This document shows, piece by piece, positions 13,141 to 25,111 of a DNA stretch of 64,000 nucleotides; positions within the stretch are counted from its first letter, which is position 1, and each line of letters opens with the position of its first letter. A program made the translations under genes and the position numbers. Below the pieces are notes generated by a model. The model had not been told where the DNA came from. It saw nothing but the letters and a program-made list of their open reading frames with translations, and made no database searches. Source of the DNA: Dryas octopetala (lineage: Eukaryota > Streptophyta > Magnoliopsida > Rosales > Rosaceae); assembly GCA_963921425.1 (NCBI GenBank), contig OY992832.1, positions 3,720,001 through 3,784,000 on the forward strand, read 5' to 3'.

Positions 13141-16100
13141 ATGCCGCAAGCTTCTTCCACACCTCGAAGCTCTGCCTATCTCGACGCTCTCACCCAAGAA
13201 ATCGAGAAGAAGCTCCAGCGGGTTCGTCTCAATGATTTAAATCTCTTTGTTTCCCGTTTGGTTACTGAGAAAATGTAGGAACTGCAAGCAAGGAATGAAA
13301 TAGACAATTGAATTTCTTCTAATTATTGAGTACCAGTCGCAATTGACTCTAATTCAGTTATTTGGTTTAGTTGGGATACCGGTTTTTATTGTTGGATATC
13401 AGAATACGTAAATTACTTTAAACTTTCCTTTTTTATTATTATATTTCTCAGCAAGCAAATGGAAATTCTCTGTCGTAAACAACTTGTTCTTGTAATTATG
13501 GAATTGCTTGATTTGCATTTAGAGGCACTTGGGAATTGCTTACCTAACTCGGTAGAGATTTATGTGCGTTTAATGTGTTGCAGGCGCTAGCTTCTCCGTC
13601 ACAGCGGCGCAACTTGTTGCAGGAGTTGTTTGCTGACATAGCTTTAGAGATCGATGAGCGAGCCAAAGGTGAGTCGAAATTGTCCAAAGACTTGTCTGTT
13701 TTTTGAATTTACGCTCAAGTTTTAGGTGTTACATGCAACATCTGTGAGTACTGTTCTCATTTTTTGGGTATTAAAATTGCATGTCAGATATGATTCTCAG
13801 CAGGGAAGAGGATGCAATTTCTCCTGCAGATGATGGCATTGATGATCAGCTATGCTTTTATGATGTACTCACTGACTATTATGTTCTGGTTCCTGAGAGT
13901 GGGAAACGCATTCTTGATCTGATTGTCCAACTATGGAGCCAGTCATTTGCATCTCATATTTTTGCCTTGTTATTCCACAAATGGGTATGCAACTTGTATC
14001 CAGTGTATTGATCTTTTCTATTGTAAATGCTTCTAGTTCGTGATTTGCTTTGAGAGAGAGTCATTTTTCTTTTTTACAAGAAGCAAGAATTTTATTGAAG
14101 AGAGAAAAGACAAGTACACAAGACGGACAAGGAGTCCATGAGAGAACACCTAAAAATACAACGAAAATGAGAGAGAACCATATTTTCCAAATGTCTAATT
14201 GCTTATGTTTTGGGGAAAACATAAAAAGCCTAGTACTTGAAGCCTGAATTGAGGGACAACTATGAGCTGCTTGCCTCAAGTGCCTTTTTCCCTCAGCCAA
14301 GTCTCTAGACGAGGTTCCAAAGGGCAGTTGTCTCACCCAAGAGCTTCAGGCACTTTTTGCACCCTCTCCTTCCGAAAGCACTAACTGCCCAGCTTGCCAT
14401 TTACCACACTGATTGGAATCCTGGCCAATCATTTCAAACTGTAAAGTTTGCTTGTTTTCTATTCGTGGGAATCTTACTTGTTGGAGCTTTCAGCTATAAA
14501 TCAGGTGGATGCTGCAGCAGGCAGTAGATTCTATTTTTCAAACTGGACAAGAATATAGAATGGGTTTGGCAATTAGTCAAACTCATTGAGCTTGCTTCAG
14601 CAAGTCCTCAAAATTCTAAATGTACGAATTGCTAATCAAAATGAATGATTCCAGTTTTTCTTCTTAATGTAGTTTGGGTTTACATATTTTCCTTAGGTAA
14701 TATTTAGATAGTTTTTTAGAGTGTATGGATGGTGATTTTCTTTGCATGCTTGGCAATGTGGAGCTTAGTTATGGATTATAGTCAATGAAAATTTATAACA
14801 AAAATCTGATTTAAATTAGTGAGAGCTTATAGTTGATTGTTCTTTCTTTGCTCTTTTGCTTTAATTATGTCACTATGATGCTGAGGAGTAAATCCTCTAG
14901 TTTTTTTGGGCAGCTGTTTGAAGTTCAACTTGACAACTCTGAAGTCCTTCTCCGCTACTCATCTGCTCTTGTTCAAGGTGCTACAAATGTTTTCTGGTAT
15001 GAATATTAGCGAATGTATGTTGGTTGTTAATGGTTGATTGGCATTACATGAAGGCGGTTATAGATGGCTTTTGGAATACCTCTGTAGTATTCTGGAAATA
15101 TCTATTAAATTCTTATAACCTTTTTTTCGCTTTTCTACATGACTCCAATGATTGGTGATACTATGGAAGAAAGGAATTTCTTGTTTCATTAATTATTTAA
15201 ATTTGGCTATTGTAGGATTCCTAACTTATATGCAGACATATGTATATACATGTATATGCATGTATATATTATATACTATTCATATTCCCAGTTTATAATC
15301 TGTTCCTCCATTGCATGGTGTTGGTACTGCTTGCCTGTGAAAATCAGTTTTATGAGTCTTGGGTTTCAAAAGCAACAAGATAGAAGGATTTTTTTAAGGA
15401 ACCTTGTAAGAAATGTAAATTTTAATAGTATCTTACTAAAACAATTCTTGTGGATATTTTGAACAGTTTGTGTGCTTAGCTCCCACTGTTCTTGTCCAAC
15501 ATTTAGTATTTTGTCTCTTGGCTCCAGTTCGTTCCCCCCTGGGTGCAAAAACTCCTGTTGGGGCCACCATCACCCAATTCCGCTATCGACAATCGATGGA
15601 GTTGGGGGTTTGTCCAGGCCGTTCGGATTGATGGGTCTACACATGCCCTCGGGATTAGTCGGGTCAAAGATCCGGATACCCGAGTCCTCAGAAAAAAAAA
15701 AAAAAAAAAAAATTTGTCTCTTGGCTCTTCCCATCCCATATATACTGAGAACTGGCAACTTTGCATGATTAATTTTGTCCCCCCACCCCCTTTTGTTTTT
15801 TTTGTTTTTTTGTCTTTTTGTAACTAGGTTTACATTGTGCTTGCTATGTCTCTATAAATTTTACTCTCCTTTTTGCCAAACAAACTTATTATGCTATATT
15901 GCAATAATCGATGTCTGACATTTGCAGGATTGACAATCAAGCAAATACAAGGCGATTTCAATCCCTCTTTTATGTAAGATCCTAAGGATAATTTTATATG
16001 CTTTTGTTGAAAAACTTACGCTAAATTTATTATATTTTTGTGATGTTTGCTCCACCTTGCATTGCAGTATCTTCTTGAGGATGTTGCTTTGGAGCCCACA

Positions 16101-17610
16101 CAGTTAAATAAAATTCCTGTACAGGTCAGGAATTCATGCTCCCTTGTTCAATTTTTACGGAACCTTTTACTTGGTGTAGTTTAACCGTCATTCTCCAATC
16201 AAAAAAGAAAAAAGAAAGGTATGATATTGATTGGGGAGACAATATCTGTTTAGCAAGGGCAATTAAAATTAACTTTTGAATTCTTCATTAATTCTCAGGT
16301 CCAGCGAGAACTGTATCTTTTACTTTCAAGGTTTATATTTTTTTATAACTCAGGTAGGTTTTTTGGTAAAGCATCTTCAACCCCTGAACAAGAAATTGCA
16401 AATTCTTCTGTAATACATTGATTTATGCAGTGCACAAGCTTGAGAGCTTCTTAAGGGAATTTCCTCTTCCTCCAAATGCTTTTTTGGTTGGTGGTCCAGC
16501 AGACTTCTTTGTTATTGAACTTACAGATCAGGTAAATATTGAGTCAGTCTCCAGAGCATGTGCTTTTGTTGAGTTTTCCCCTTATTGTTCACACACTGCA
16601 TTGATATGCATATACTGGCAATTTAATATGAGCTTGATATTTTCTTTATTGGACAGCTTCAAAAACTGAAGGTGGAACCAGTATTGTTGCATTACCTCTC
16701 ACACATTAAAGTTCTACGGGGTAATATTTTTAACCATTTTTTAGGTTTAAGATTTATAGCATCCTGGAAACCTGATATTAAATTGTTATGTATTTCTGGT
16801 TAATGTGGTACTGCTAATTAATAGGCATGGAGCTGAGAATGACCACGAGTACAAGGTTAAAGACTTGTTTGTATAGCTTCACTTCTCCTGGTGGTCCAAT
16901 GTACCCCACAAGAGCTGTTCGTCATGCTGCCTGGGATGCATTAGATTTGCTCTTTCCAGTGAGTATTTTTCCCCATCACAGTTATCTGTTAAAACTGGAT
17001 ACTTTTGCTGCAATATTAATTCACGTTTTTTATATGGCATTATGCTCAACAAGTTTGTTTTACCATGATTGTATGTATGTTATCATATTTATAATCTACA
17101 ATAATGTATTGCTTAAAAATGATATATAGATTATATTTTTTTTTTCCTCTTCATTTTTAATATCTTGATCAAGTGTCTTGTTACCAATAGTCGTGATATA
17201 ATTCGCTTTTTATAATTTCTTGAAATTGAATAAACACATAGGAGTATAGGACCTTATGTGGTGCTGTTAGAGGTCATCCCTGTTTTTTGTGGCTTCTAAT
17301 GGATTATGGATATCATATGCAAGGACATACCATTGTCGTTCCCAAACCCATGCTTGAAATATATTAGATAAGCAGAACTTCAAAATTTCACACCTTATGT
17401 TTTGTAAGTCTGGGAGCATAAGTTTTTTCTGTGGTGCAGGTTGGGCGGTACCCTCGGCATCTTATAAGCCTGTTCTTCCGATTGTTATATCCGTGGTACT
17501 GGCCCTTTTCTTGTTGGAATTTTGTAGTGGAATGCATAAAGGCAGTATTGTATTCTCTGTTGGGAATAATCTATTCAAGTTTGGAGAAGCTGAGAAAGCC
17601 AAAGTTTTAA
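13141..17610 (+). CDS. Conserved plant protein of unknown function, 11 exons
   Basis: I do not recognise a named family. Exons: 13141-13221, 13584-13668, 13788-13984, 14914-14996, 15928-15973, 16068-16124, 16299-16353, 16431-16531, 16657-16720, 16825-16958 and 17440-17610. All borders are GT-AG, all phases agree, and they sum to 1074 bases (357 aa). The protein begins MPQASSTPRSSAYLDALTQE. It contains SQRRNLLQELFADIALEID, YYVLVPESGKRILDLIVQLW, PNAFLVGGPADFFVIEL and SPGGPMYPTRAVRHAAWD. It ends with a hydrophobic, Trp/Tyr-rich stretch (LISLFFRLLYPWYWPFSCW) that could touch membrane. The consistent splicing supports a real gene. No catalytic motif was found. Introns 3 and 4 carry retroposon remnants. 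Confidence 0.82.
14061..14340 (-). mobile_element. Possible LINE 3'-end remnant in intron 3
   Basis: Read on the minus strand, the segment ends in ATAAAATTCTTGCTTC followed by TTGTAAAAAAG. This is the kind of 3' terminus seen in plant non-LTR retroposons. No target-site duplication was found, and the upstream limit is a guess. It sits inside the intron of the unknown 11-exon gene. Confidence 0.3.
15525..15712 (+). mobile_element. Short retroposon (truncated SINE-like) with 15-bp target-site duplication
   Basis: A block of about 188 bp ends in a run of about 20 A. It is flanked by perfect copies of TTTGTCTCTTGGCTC at 15510-15524 and 15713-15727. A poly-A end plus a 15-bp duplication is the mark of target-primed reverse transcription. 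The 5' end starts with AGTTCGTTCCCCC, like the tail of a tRNA B box, which suggests 5' truncation of a tRNA-derived SINE. It lies in intron 4 of the unknown gene and should be spliced out. Confidence 0.85.
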
Positions 17611-18028
17611 ATGCTGAGAATTTCAAAGATGCAGCCTCCTGTGTAGTTAAAACTGAAATTTTCTAGGAAGGCCAATAAGGGTGTTAGCATCTCAAACTTG
17701 ATTGATGTGTATTGTATATGTGTGCCTTTGCTGTGTTCGTTTTGGCCCTCAGCTTTTTTTGTTCCAGGGAATTAGATTTCACACAGTTTTGTGCTTTTAA
17801 TGTTTTTCTCTTTTAGGCTTTTAGCCTTCAATATTTGCTCAGTACTGCTACTGTAAGACGTTCCCAAAGTATTTGTTTGGGCAGGATATTGTTTTTGTGT
17901 GAGAAATTTTCCTTAAAAGTTGATGCCAGCCAAATTATATGTATTTCAACTATAAATTTCAATTTCATTGATGTGGGAGTTTGTCATTTTTTTATTTGGC
18001 GAAGAGGAGTTTGTCATTTATTTTGAGT
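17611..18028. other. 3' flank of the unknown 11-exon gene
   Basis: Likely 3' UTR and spacer. A short direct repeat of GAGTTTGTCATTT occurs at about 17976 and 18008. No gene was recognised. Confidence 0.5.
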
Positions 18029-18906
18029 GTTGTTATTTGCACACCCTTTTTTTTCTTTTTGCACATCTTTTTCTTCTACATACCTCTTTCACTCTTTTAA
18101 AATTTGAAATTTCTCTTTTAACACACCCCTCTTATTACCAAAATACCCAAAATTAATTATCTCACCAAATTTCTCATTCCACACCCCCCATCCATCAAAT
18201 TCTACACACCCCACCCCCGACCCCACCTCTCACCCTAGCCACCCCGCAGCACCACCACCACATCTTTCTCTTTCCTTCTCTCTCCTCCCTCCCTTTCTCT
18301 CTCTAGCTTATCAACCCAGCCACCTCGCCAAGACCAGCCACAAACGCAAACGAGCTCCGACACCTAACCACAACGCCGATGCCGCCATAGTCCCTGTCAT
18401 AGGCCATTCGGCACTGGAGAGAGAAGGGGAGGGTCGGCGCGTGGCTGGGCTGGGTTGGGCTGGGCGCGGGGCGGGGCTGGGCTGGGAGGGCTGGGGTTAT
18501 CGCCGGAGAGAAAAGCCAGAGAGAGGAGGGAGATGGAGGAGAAGCTGGGCGCAGGGCAGGGCTGGTAGGGTCGGCGAGGGGCTGGGTTGGGCGCGGGGCA
18601 GGGCCGAGGTTGTCATCGCCGGAGAGAAAAGCCAGAGAGAGTAGAGGAGGGTCGGCGCAGGGTTGGACTGGGAGGGTGGGCATGCGGCTGGGCTGGGAGG
18701 GCCTGGGTTGTTGTCGCCGGAGAGAAAATTGGAGATGATAATGTACTAGGCCGGAGAGAAAATTGGAGATGGAAGAGAATAGAAAAGAGAAGAGAGATGA
18801 GTGTGAAATGAGTTGTCCTTTAACGTTTTTTTATATTGGGGTTTTAGAGTAAATTTACTAATTAAATGATTAAGAGTGTGCAAAAAAAAAAAGTGTAAAT
18901 AGCAAC
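18029..18906. mobile_element. Non-autonomous TIR element with a G-rich core
   Basis: The left end GTTGTTATTTGCACAC and the right end GTGTAAATAGCAAC are imperfect terminal inverted repeats, each followed inward by a T- or A-run and a GCACA motif. The core, about 18430-18720, is G-rich. It repeats TCGCCGGAGAGAAAA at about 18497, 18615 and 18712, and runs of GGGCTGGGCTGG. No transposase is encoded, and long frames here are low-complexity. No clear target duplication was found. A related end occurs at 61187. Confidence 0.6.
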
Positions 18907-19308
18907 TTTCTTTATTTGTTTACAACAAATATGAATGAGATGAACAAGTTGGGATATAACTCATATAAGGTAGTGCTTCTATTAATATTGTTTAGATTTT
19001 AATAATCATATGCATGTTATAATTTTTATGGATCGGCCATATTGTGTAATGATTATATAGAAAAATTCTTGAGTAATAGTAACATACAATAATTACTATA
19101 TTTTTTTTGCCATTAGTTATTACAATAATTTATATTTATGCACGGAAAAACAAATATCTTTTTCAAAGTTTCTAAAATTGCATATTTTAAACAGTTTGTT
19201 ACCAAACAAGATGATTTTCAAATTTAATACCGAGTAGACTTTAAAATTTTTGAAAATCAAATTTTCGAATTCGCTCCTCTTCTAGTCTTTCTTTTGGTCC
19301 ACCTCACC

Positions 19309-19514
19309 GATCCGCGCCTCTTGCTTTAAACGAATACAACCTCACCACGTGTACACCCCAATTAGCCACTAACCGGTACGTGTACGCATCTATCCAAGCC
19401 GTTGATCTCCTAGTTTTCTCTAATCCATCCAACGGTCATTCGTCGCCACGTCAACGATCCGCACCTTTTCCCTTCTCCATCAAACAAAAGACCAACCAAC
19501 GACCTATATAAATA
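19309..19514 (+). promoter_or_regulatory. Histone H2B promoter elements
   Basis: Contains GATCCGCG (19309-19316, octamer in reverse orientation), CACGTG (19346-19351), CATCCAACG (19426-19434, nonamer), ACGTCA (19448-19453, hexamer) and TATATAAATA (19505-19514). The TATA box is about 115 bp from the ATG. This is a full plant S-phase histone set. Confidence 0.88.
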
Positions 19515-19626
19515 CCAGTGACCTAACCCTCCCTTCTCATCCAACTCACCACCCCACAAGTCCTCTATTTGCTTTTGCTTCTCAAAGTTTCCAAACACTT
19601 TCCGAGAAAAAAAAAAACACTTTTCG

Positions 19627-20076
19627 ATGGCGCCAAAGGCAGAGAAGAAGCCCGCCGAGAAGAAGCCGGCAGAGGAGAAGAAGTCGACCGTCGCTGAGAA
19701 GGCTCCGGCGGAGAAGAAGCCCAAGGCCGGAAAGAAGCTTCCAAAGGAAGGCGGTGCCGCTGCTGCCGGAGACAAGAAGAAGAAGAGGTCGAAGAAGAAC
19801 GTGGAGACCTACAAGATCTACATCTTCAAGGTGCTGAAGCAGGTCCACCCTGACATCGGGATCTCGAGCAAGGCCATGGGCATCATGAACAGCTTCATCA
19901 ATGACATCTTCGAGAAGCTCGCTCAGGAGTCCTCCAGGCTCGCAAGGTACAACAAGAAGCCTACCATTACTTCTCGGGAGATCCAGACCGCTGTCAGGCT
20001 TGTGCTTCCCGGTGAGCTTGCCAAGCACGCCGTTTCTGAGGGGACCAAGGCTGTTACCAAGTTTACTAGCTCTTGA
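19627..20076 (+). CDS. H2B: Histone H2B (copy 1)
   Basis: Core histone that pairs with H2A. Intronless, 149 aa, typical of plant H2B with a long Lys/Ala/Pro-rich tail ([20 protein letters not shown]). The fold region carries [20 protein letters not shown] and [14 protein letters not shown]. The C-terminus [16 protein letters not shown] contains the lysine that is monoubiquitinated in plants. It differs from copy 2 at 62708-63157 by only two residues seen here (RSKKN against RTKKS), so the two are recent or conserved paralogues. The start is at the conserved MAPK. The long antisense frames are shadows. Confidence 0.98.
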   Translation: MAPKAEKKPAEKKPAEEKKSTVAEKAPAEKKPKAGKKLPKEGGAAAAGDKKKKRSKKNVETYKIYIFKVLKQVHPDIGISSKAMGIMNSFINDIFEKLAQESSRLARYNKKPTITSREIQTAVRLVLPGELAKHAVSEGTKAVTKFTSS

Positions 20077-21223
20077 AGGGTTTTCTTGTTTGTTTTTTGT
20101 GTTTTGGGTTTTAAGAGGGATGTGAAGATTAGGGCAAGAAATTAGGGTTAGTGTTGGTGGTTTGTGGTTTATCATTTGTTCAGGCTTTTGACTTGATCCT
20201 TTTCATGATGTAAGTAAGTACTGATCTTGTTCTATTTTGATTTAAATGAAACTACTTTTACCCAATTGATCCTTGTTTTTTTAATCTAAGATTTATGTTG
20301 CCATTTATGTTACCAAAGGCTCTTTAATTTATCTTTAAGCTGGGAGTAATTGAAGGTTAACAGTATAAATTTCCAGAAAAATATGGTTGAAGTTGAGTTG
20401 TGTAAATTACCACATAATTTCCCAAATATGAAGTTTATGGTGCTTGTACTTCTGGGTAGTAGATTGTGGTCCAGGAATATGATGTGTTGCTGGTTTCCGT
20501 CTTTGATTGACAGGTTTGGTTGCTTACTTGGCCTGCCTGCCTGTGAATTTCCTGTTGTCCAAAATTTTCTATATGTGGGTTTGATGTTTATATTTGCCTA
20601 ACAATGCACTTCTAGTTATTAAGAGTTTGGACTCATCAACATAGTTCTGAAGTAGGATATGCAGCCAGAATTTCAATTGGTGCTTGTATGTGGTGAGGTA
20701 TGTTGTGTCAAAGTCATGAATTTGGATGGATGCCTGAGAGCTGTGGTTGGTACCATGTATGCTTCAAATTTTTTATTGTCCACATAATGAAGTACTCGAT
20801 TTGGCCTAAGTTTACTATGTGTCAGTTCCTCCCTGACCTGTCCATGCTGGGTTAGTTTTCTGATGTGACAAGACCTGGATGGTATTGGAGATTTGCTCTA
20901 ATAACTAATTGTGAGAAGCAGCACTATTTGTTAGTATTGTTTACACCCAAAATTGATTTCTGAGGGTAACAAGTATGATATGCTATGTAAAAGAGCATTA
21001 ATACCCTGACATATAAGCATGCAATTGTGTTTATCCCTGCGCTGATTACTTGAACAATGGCAGAAATGCTCATCTGTATATTCACTACTATAATTAGTAT
21101 GGTGTTTTTTACATTTGCCTCTGTTATGTTTTATGGCTGAAAGCCTGAAAGTAAAAAGACTTAAGTTTTAAAGGCAAGGGATTGTTGGTCCTTTTCCTTA
21201 ATATTGGGTAATATTCTTGAAAT
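20077..21223. other. H2B 3' UTR and spacer
   Basis: The first 150 or so bases fit an H2B 3' UTR. The rest has frequent stops, and I recognised no gene or repeat. Confidence 0.5.
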
Positions 21224-23020
21224 GGAGCCAGTGGTGAATCGCGCCAAATTCGGAGACCCTGAGCAAAGACTTGAAGGAAATTTTAGCACTTGGCTGTGTA
21301 ACTCTGCATATGTCAAGCAATGGACTGAGCAATATGGTAATGCATTTCATCCTGGCACAAACTTTAGTTTTGTAATTTTCCATTTTGCTATGTGTAGTAC
21401 TTTGGTTGTGGGCAATAGCCTAATGGTCTGTTGGTCTAGTCCCATACTTAAGGAGGAGGGAGAGTTGAGATCTCTAGTTTGACTCTGGGCAGCATTGTGT
21501 AGCCGATACCTATCCATTGGCAGAAGATAAAAAAGCTGTGGACAGTAAAATTAAAAGGATGACAGGAGGATGAGTGATGTCCACAGTTGCAACTTTTGTG
21601 GAACTTAACTTTCTACCTGGTACATGTCTGTGGTCCACTAGTTTCCCTGTTATTGTAAGATCTATGATCTGGTCCTTAGTGACTGAATTCTTTCACAGGA
21701 CATTGATGCTGTTCTTGGTCCTCTTATCTGTAAATTTACTAGCAGGCCTGCCCCTTAGTTTTGCTTCCATAAGGTTGAAATTGCATGGTCAAGGAGTCAT
21801 TCCAACCAATTATCTTAATAGGTTCTTCAATACTTTCAACCTACAAATCTATTTTTTTCTCACAGAATGAATTATAATAGTTTTTTCTTCAATTTTTAAA
21901 TGTATGTAGATGCATTGTGAATATACATGGTGATATACATACATCAGCCCTCTAAAGGCATTTTGTACCTTAAGCATATCTGAAATTTTCTTCTTTAAAA
22001 AAAAAAAAAAAAAAAAAATCCTGTTAAGCTGACCTCATTGTGTTGATTTTTGCTTGTAATTCATTTGTGTTGATTTCTGCTTCTTATTCATTGTGTTGAT
22101 TTTTGCTTCTTATTCATTGTGTTGATTTCTGCTTCTTATTTGTCCAATTACTATACATGTATCTGAATGACAAATGTTGATGATGCTTTAAATTATAACA
22201 GGACTGGTCTTGTCTGCAGTTGGACTAATTCATTTGTTGAATGTTGCTAATGTTAAACAGGTTAGGGACTTATATTCAGATCATTTGACTTGGGAAAACC
22301 TGCTCATCTTCAAAAGGATACAATTATTAGGAACGGCCTCATTACAACAAATAGTGCAGTTTGGCTCCAACCAAGGAATAAACAATAGCACCCCAGGTTT
22401 ATGTGAAGAAAGTTAAGGTAAATATCAAGGTTTCTTCACCTCTTAATGATTATGGACAATGTGAAGGAGGGTACCAATGCCCCTTCTGGTGAACTGTTAC
22501 TTGTGATCATGCAATCCACAAATGACCAGTTTATTGTTGACAAGGGAAAGGGCACCTCTTAGCTGCATCTGAAGTCATTGTCATTGCTGCAATATGGTTT
22601 GATGCTGATTGCACACATCCTGAGTGGCGCGATCATATATGTACATAGGTTCGAGAAGTTTCTGGGGTCACACTGCTTTAACCTGAAAGTTGTTGTACTT
22701 GTGCAGTAGGAAGTGGTGATTCAAGGGGTGTTCCACTTCCGGCTCTACCCAGGTCTGGCATCTGTGTCAAGGCAGGTCTTGCAAGACATGACACTTGGCG
22801 ATACCTGGATTCCAAATTAAGGATGTTAATGTTTGGATATGGATGCTGGAATTGCGCCAACATCATCAACTTTGGGGACCTGATGCTGACAAGTTCAGCC
22901 CTTAAAGGTTTGCAAATGGGATTTCTGGAGCGTGCAAATGTCCACAAGCTTAAATTGAAGTTGGTCTGCAAGCGTGTCCTGGTCAGACCTTAGCCATAGC
23001 AGTATTGAAGTTCTGTTTTG
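21224..23020 (+). pseudogene. Cytochrome P450 pseudogene, CYP714-like (CYP72 clan)
   Basis: Fragments of one P450 appear in order but in shifting frames. SAYVKQWTEQYG (about 21305) matches the proximal exon. Near 22230 VKQVRDLYSDH and then GLITTNSAVWLQPR match the conserved GLITSNGAVWAHQR region, but are followed by in-frame stops. Near 22575 EVIVIAAIWF and THPEWRDHI match the I-helix end and HPEW motif. FRLYPGLASVSRQVLQDMTL (about 22729) is the ExxR-downstream segment, and LWGPDADKFSP then RFANGISGACKCP precede the haem site. The haem loop is damaged: the FGxGxR part is lost, though a CPGQTLA string (Cys at 22975-22977) remains. Gaps match introns, so it is a decayed duplicate and not a processed copy. 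Confidence 0.82.
22036..22141 (+). repeat. Tandem repeat, about 26 bp, 4 copies
   Basis: Four units of the form TTGTGTTGATTTCTGCTTC plus TTATTCA, with one or two changes each, lie just 5' of the second P450 pseudogene block. A poly-A run precedes them at about 21993-22018. Confidence 0.85.
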
Positions 23021-23396
23021 CTTAAAGAGCTTGAACTAGGGGTTAAGCTTGTTCTCAAAACCAAGGGATTATCTTTCTGGTTTTCCATTCGTTCATGTTG
23101 CCATGTTGGACCAATTAGAGTCCCCACTCCACATCCAATATCAGAATTCAAACATCTTCCTTCATCGTGGCGTGTTCCTATAAGCCTATAGCAATGAGAG
23201 AAGAAAATCGTGAGAGCCTGTAAGGCGCGAACAATGCAACCGAACCAACCGCCGAGGGCAATCCCGTAATTACACTCTGATAGTTCAAAACTCAACGTGC
23301 TTCCACCCCCTTGTCTTGCGTCCCACATAAAATGTAACAAACAAATACCCCAACACACTAAAGTGACTAAACCCATCCACACCTCCATCACATCAC

Positions 23397-23795
23397 ATGT
23401 CTCTCTCCTTCTTCCACTCCATCCTCCGCGCCTTGGCGTCCCGGTGGCCGCTGTTCCTCTACGGGGCCACCTGGACGCTCCTGCTGACGGTGACGGTGGC
23501 GGTGGCATCCTTCTCCCCTGAGATGGCCTTCATCACGGCCATATCTCCGTCGTCGTCCTTCTCCAAGTCTTGTGCGGCGGAGGGCTTTGTTAGAATACCG
23601 CTGGATTACCCGAGAGAGGCAATGTGCTTCCCGGCCCACATGGTTCGGCGGTCCACCCTCGATTTCTTCGTGCCCACAGTGTTTGCGGCTTTGATTGTGG
23701 CGGGCTCCGCTTTCGTCGTTCGCTCCTTGGCCTTGTGCGAGGGTAATACTGATCATCAGAGACACACAGAGGTTGACCACTTGGTGCTGCTCTAG
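23397..23795 (+). CDS. Small two-helix membrane protein of unknown function
   Basis: Single-exon frame of 132 aa. It has two likely membrane helices: about residues 17-46 (LFLYGATWTLLLTVTVAVAS) and 89-112 (FFVPTVFAALIVAGSAFVV). Between them is a conserved-looking loop with AISPSSSFSKSC and a CFPAHM motif. I believe it matches a family of short plant transmembrane proteins without assigned function (such as Arabidopsis At1g05575-like), recalled and not checked. The GC-rich codon use stands out from the AT-rich flanks and supports coding. The first ATG of the frame is taken. The overlapping minus-strand frames of similar length lack these features. Confidence 0.7.
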   Translation: MSLSFFHSILRALASRWPLFLYGATWTLLLTVTVAVASFSPEMAFITAISPSSSFSKSCAAEGFVRIPLDYPREAMCFPAHMVRRSTLDFFVPTVFAALIVAGSAFVVRSLALCEGNTDHQRHTEVDHLVLL

Positions 23796-24537
23796 GAGTT
23801 AATATGTATTACTTAATTTCATGTACTTTGCTCAAGTGGGTTTCTTTTCTTGGACTCCATTAGATTATAGATTTCATTACATTAGCTCTTCCATAATTTT
23901 TTTACTTGTTTTATGGTGAATTTTAGTAGATCACTGGCTAATTGATCGAATCCGTGGTTTTTGGAAACCTTGGAAGACCTTGTCATGCAATGCAATCGAT
24001 CTACGTAAACATAATTTGACTGGGCTTGCTTTCTGGCTACACAAACCAAAAGTCAAGTTAGGTGTGAATCAATGGTCAAGTTACGAATTGTTCCATGAGG
24101 GCCCAACTTTAGCATTTCCAATTAATGGTGTGCTATTTCTTATGCCATACAATTTATAGTATTAGTAGAACACCTCTGACCTCTCTAAGTGTGTTTTTTT
24201 TTTCTTTTTTTAGTTTTATTATCTGCTACTCTTCACACACGTAATAACTTAATTGGTGGATCATGTCAAAGTGTAAGGATGAAAAGATGCTTTAGTGAGG
24301 TCCAAACATGGTTGGTGTGCTGATTCTTCATAAAACTATAATGGTGGGCTCGGCCGAAGAAGTGAATAATATCACTCTTCAATTAAATTCCACATCTTGT
24401 ATCTGCGCCACACTTGGTCAACAATAAAGGACAATTTAATTGGAGTATCCCGTTCATTACTCAGTTCAACTTAAGGGACGTTAAACCTCGTACAGAATTG
24501 CTTTAAATAATAAGTATAGGATTTGTTAGCGTAAATT
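23796..24537. other. Spacer between membrane-protein gene and tRNA-Cys
   Basis: 3' UTR, then AT-rich DNA without recognised features. Confidence 0.5.
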
Positions 24538-24609
24538 GGGTCCATAGCTCAGTGGTAGAGCATTTGACTGCAGATCAAGAGGTCACCGGTTCGAACCCGG
24601 TTGGGCCCT
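24538..24609 (+). tRNA. tRNA-Cys (GCA)
   Basis: A 72-nt cloverleaf. The acceptor stem GGGTCCA pairs with TGGGCCC (one G-T). The D arm contains TAGCTCAGTGGTAGAGC. The anticodon GCA is at 24570-24572 in the loop of TTTGACTGCAGATCAA. The T arm is CCGGTTCGAACCCGG. The discriminator base is T, as expected for tRNA-Cys. A T-rich tract (TTATTAATTTTT) downstream fits pol III termination. No intron. Confidence 0.97.
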
Positions 24610-24810
24610 CTTATTAATTTTTAAAATTTACACTATAACAGCACTTTTGACATTCAATAAAAATATATATATATTTAACAGCATATTTTTAAAATCCCCA
24701 AGGAGTTTTCGATGATATATTTTCTATTATTAAGGAATGGATTCTTTCTTTTCATTGTTTATTTCTTACCACTTGCCAATCATTGTTAATAGTAGTGTGT
24801 TGAGTGTTCA

Positions 24811-24886
24811 CAATTGAATTGGACCGAAAAAGGTTGTACTAGACAATTGAATTGGACCGAAAAAGGTTGTACTAGACAATTGAATT
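24811..24886 (+). repeat. 33-bp tandem duplication
   Basis: Two perfect 33-bp units (24811-24843, 24844-24876) start CAATTGAATTGGACCG and end TTGTACTAGA. They are followed by 10 bases of a third. Perfect identity suggests a recent event. Confidence 0.95.
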
Positions 24887-25111
24887 GCTCTTTTGAAAAT
24901 TCTTTGGGGCACTTTTACTAAATATAAAAACATTGACAAGTTTTAACATTCATTCAATGTAGTTAATTAATTGTATAATATTGTATTCAAATCAACACAT
25001 ATAACTAATCAACTATTTAGATTTTAAGATCTCTAAGTCAAATCTAACCCTTCATACACTCTTCATAAAATAAAATCTCTAATTTAGTGTTATTTTCTTC
25101 TTCCAAATAGG

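Noticed and set aside
18303..18811. Frames of 67-126 aa in the G-rich core
   Set aside because: Repeat-derived Ala/Pro/Ser or Gly/Arg text within a TIR element.
19582..20175. 197-aa antisense frame over H2B copy 1
   Set aside because: A mirror of GC-rich H2B codons; similar antisense frames appear over copy 2. No start context or family match.
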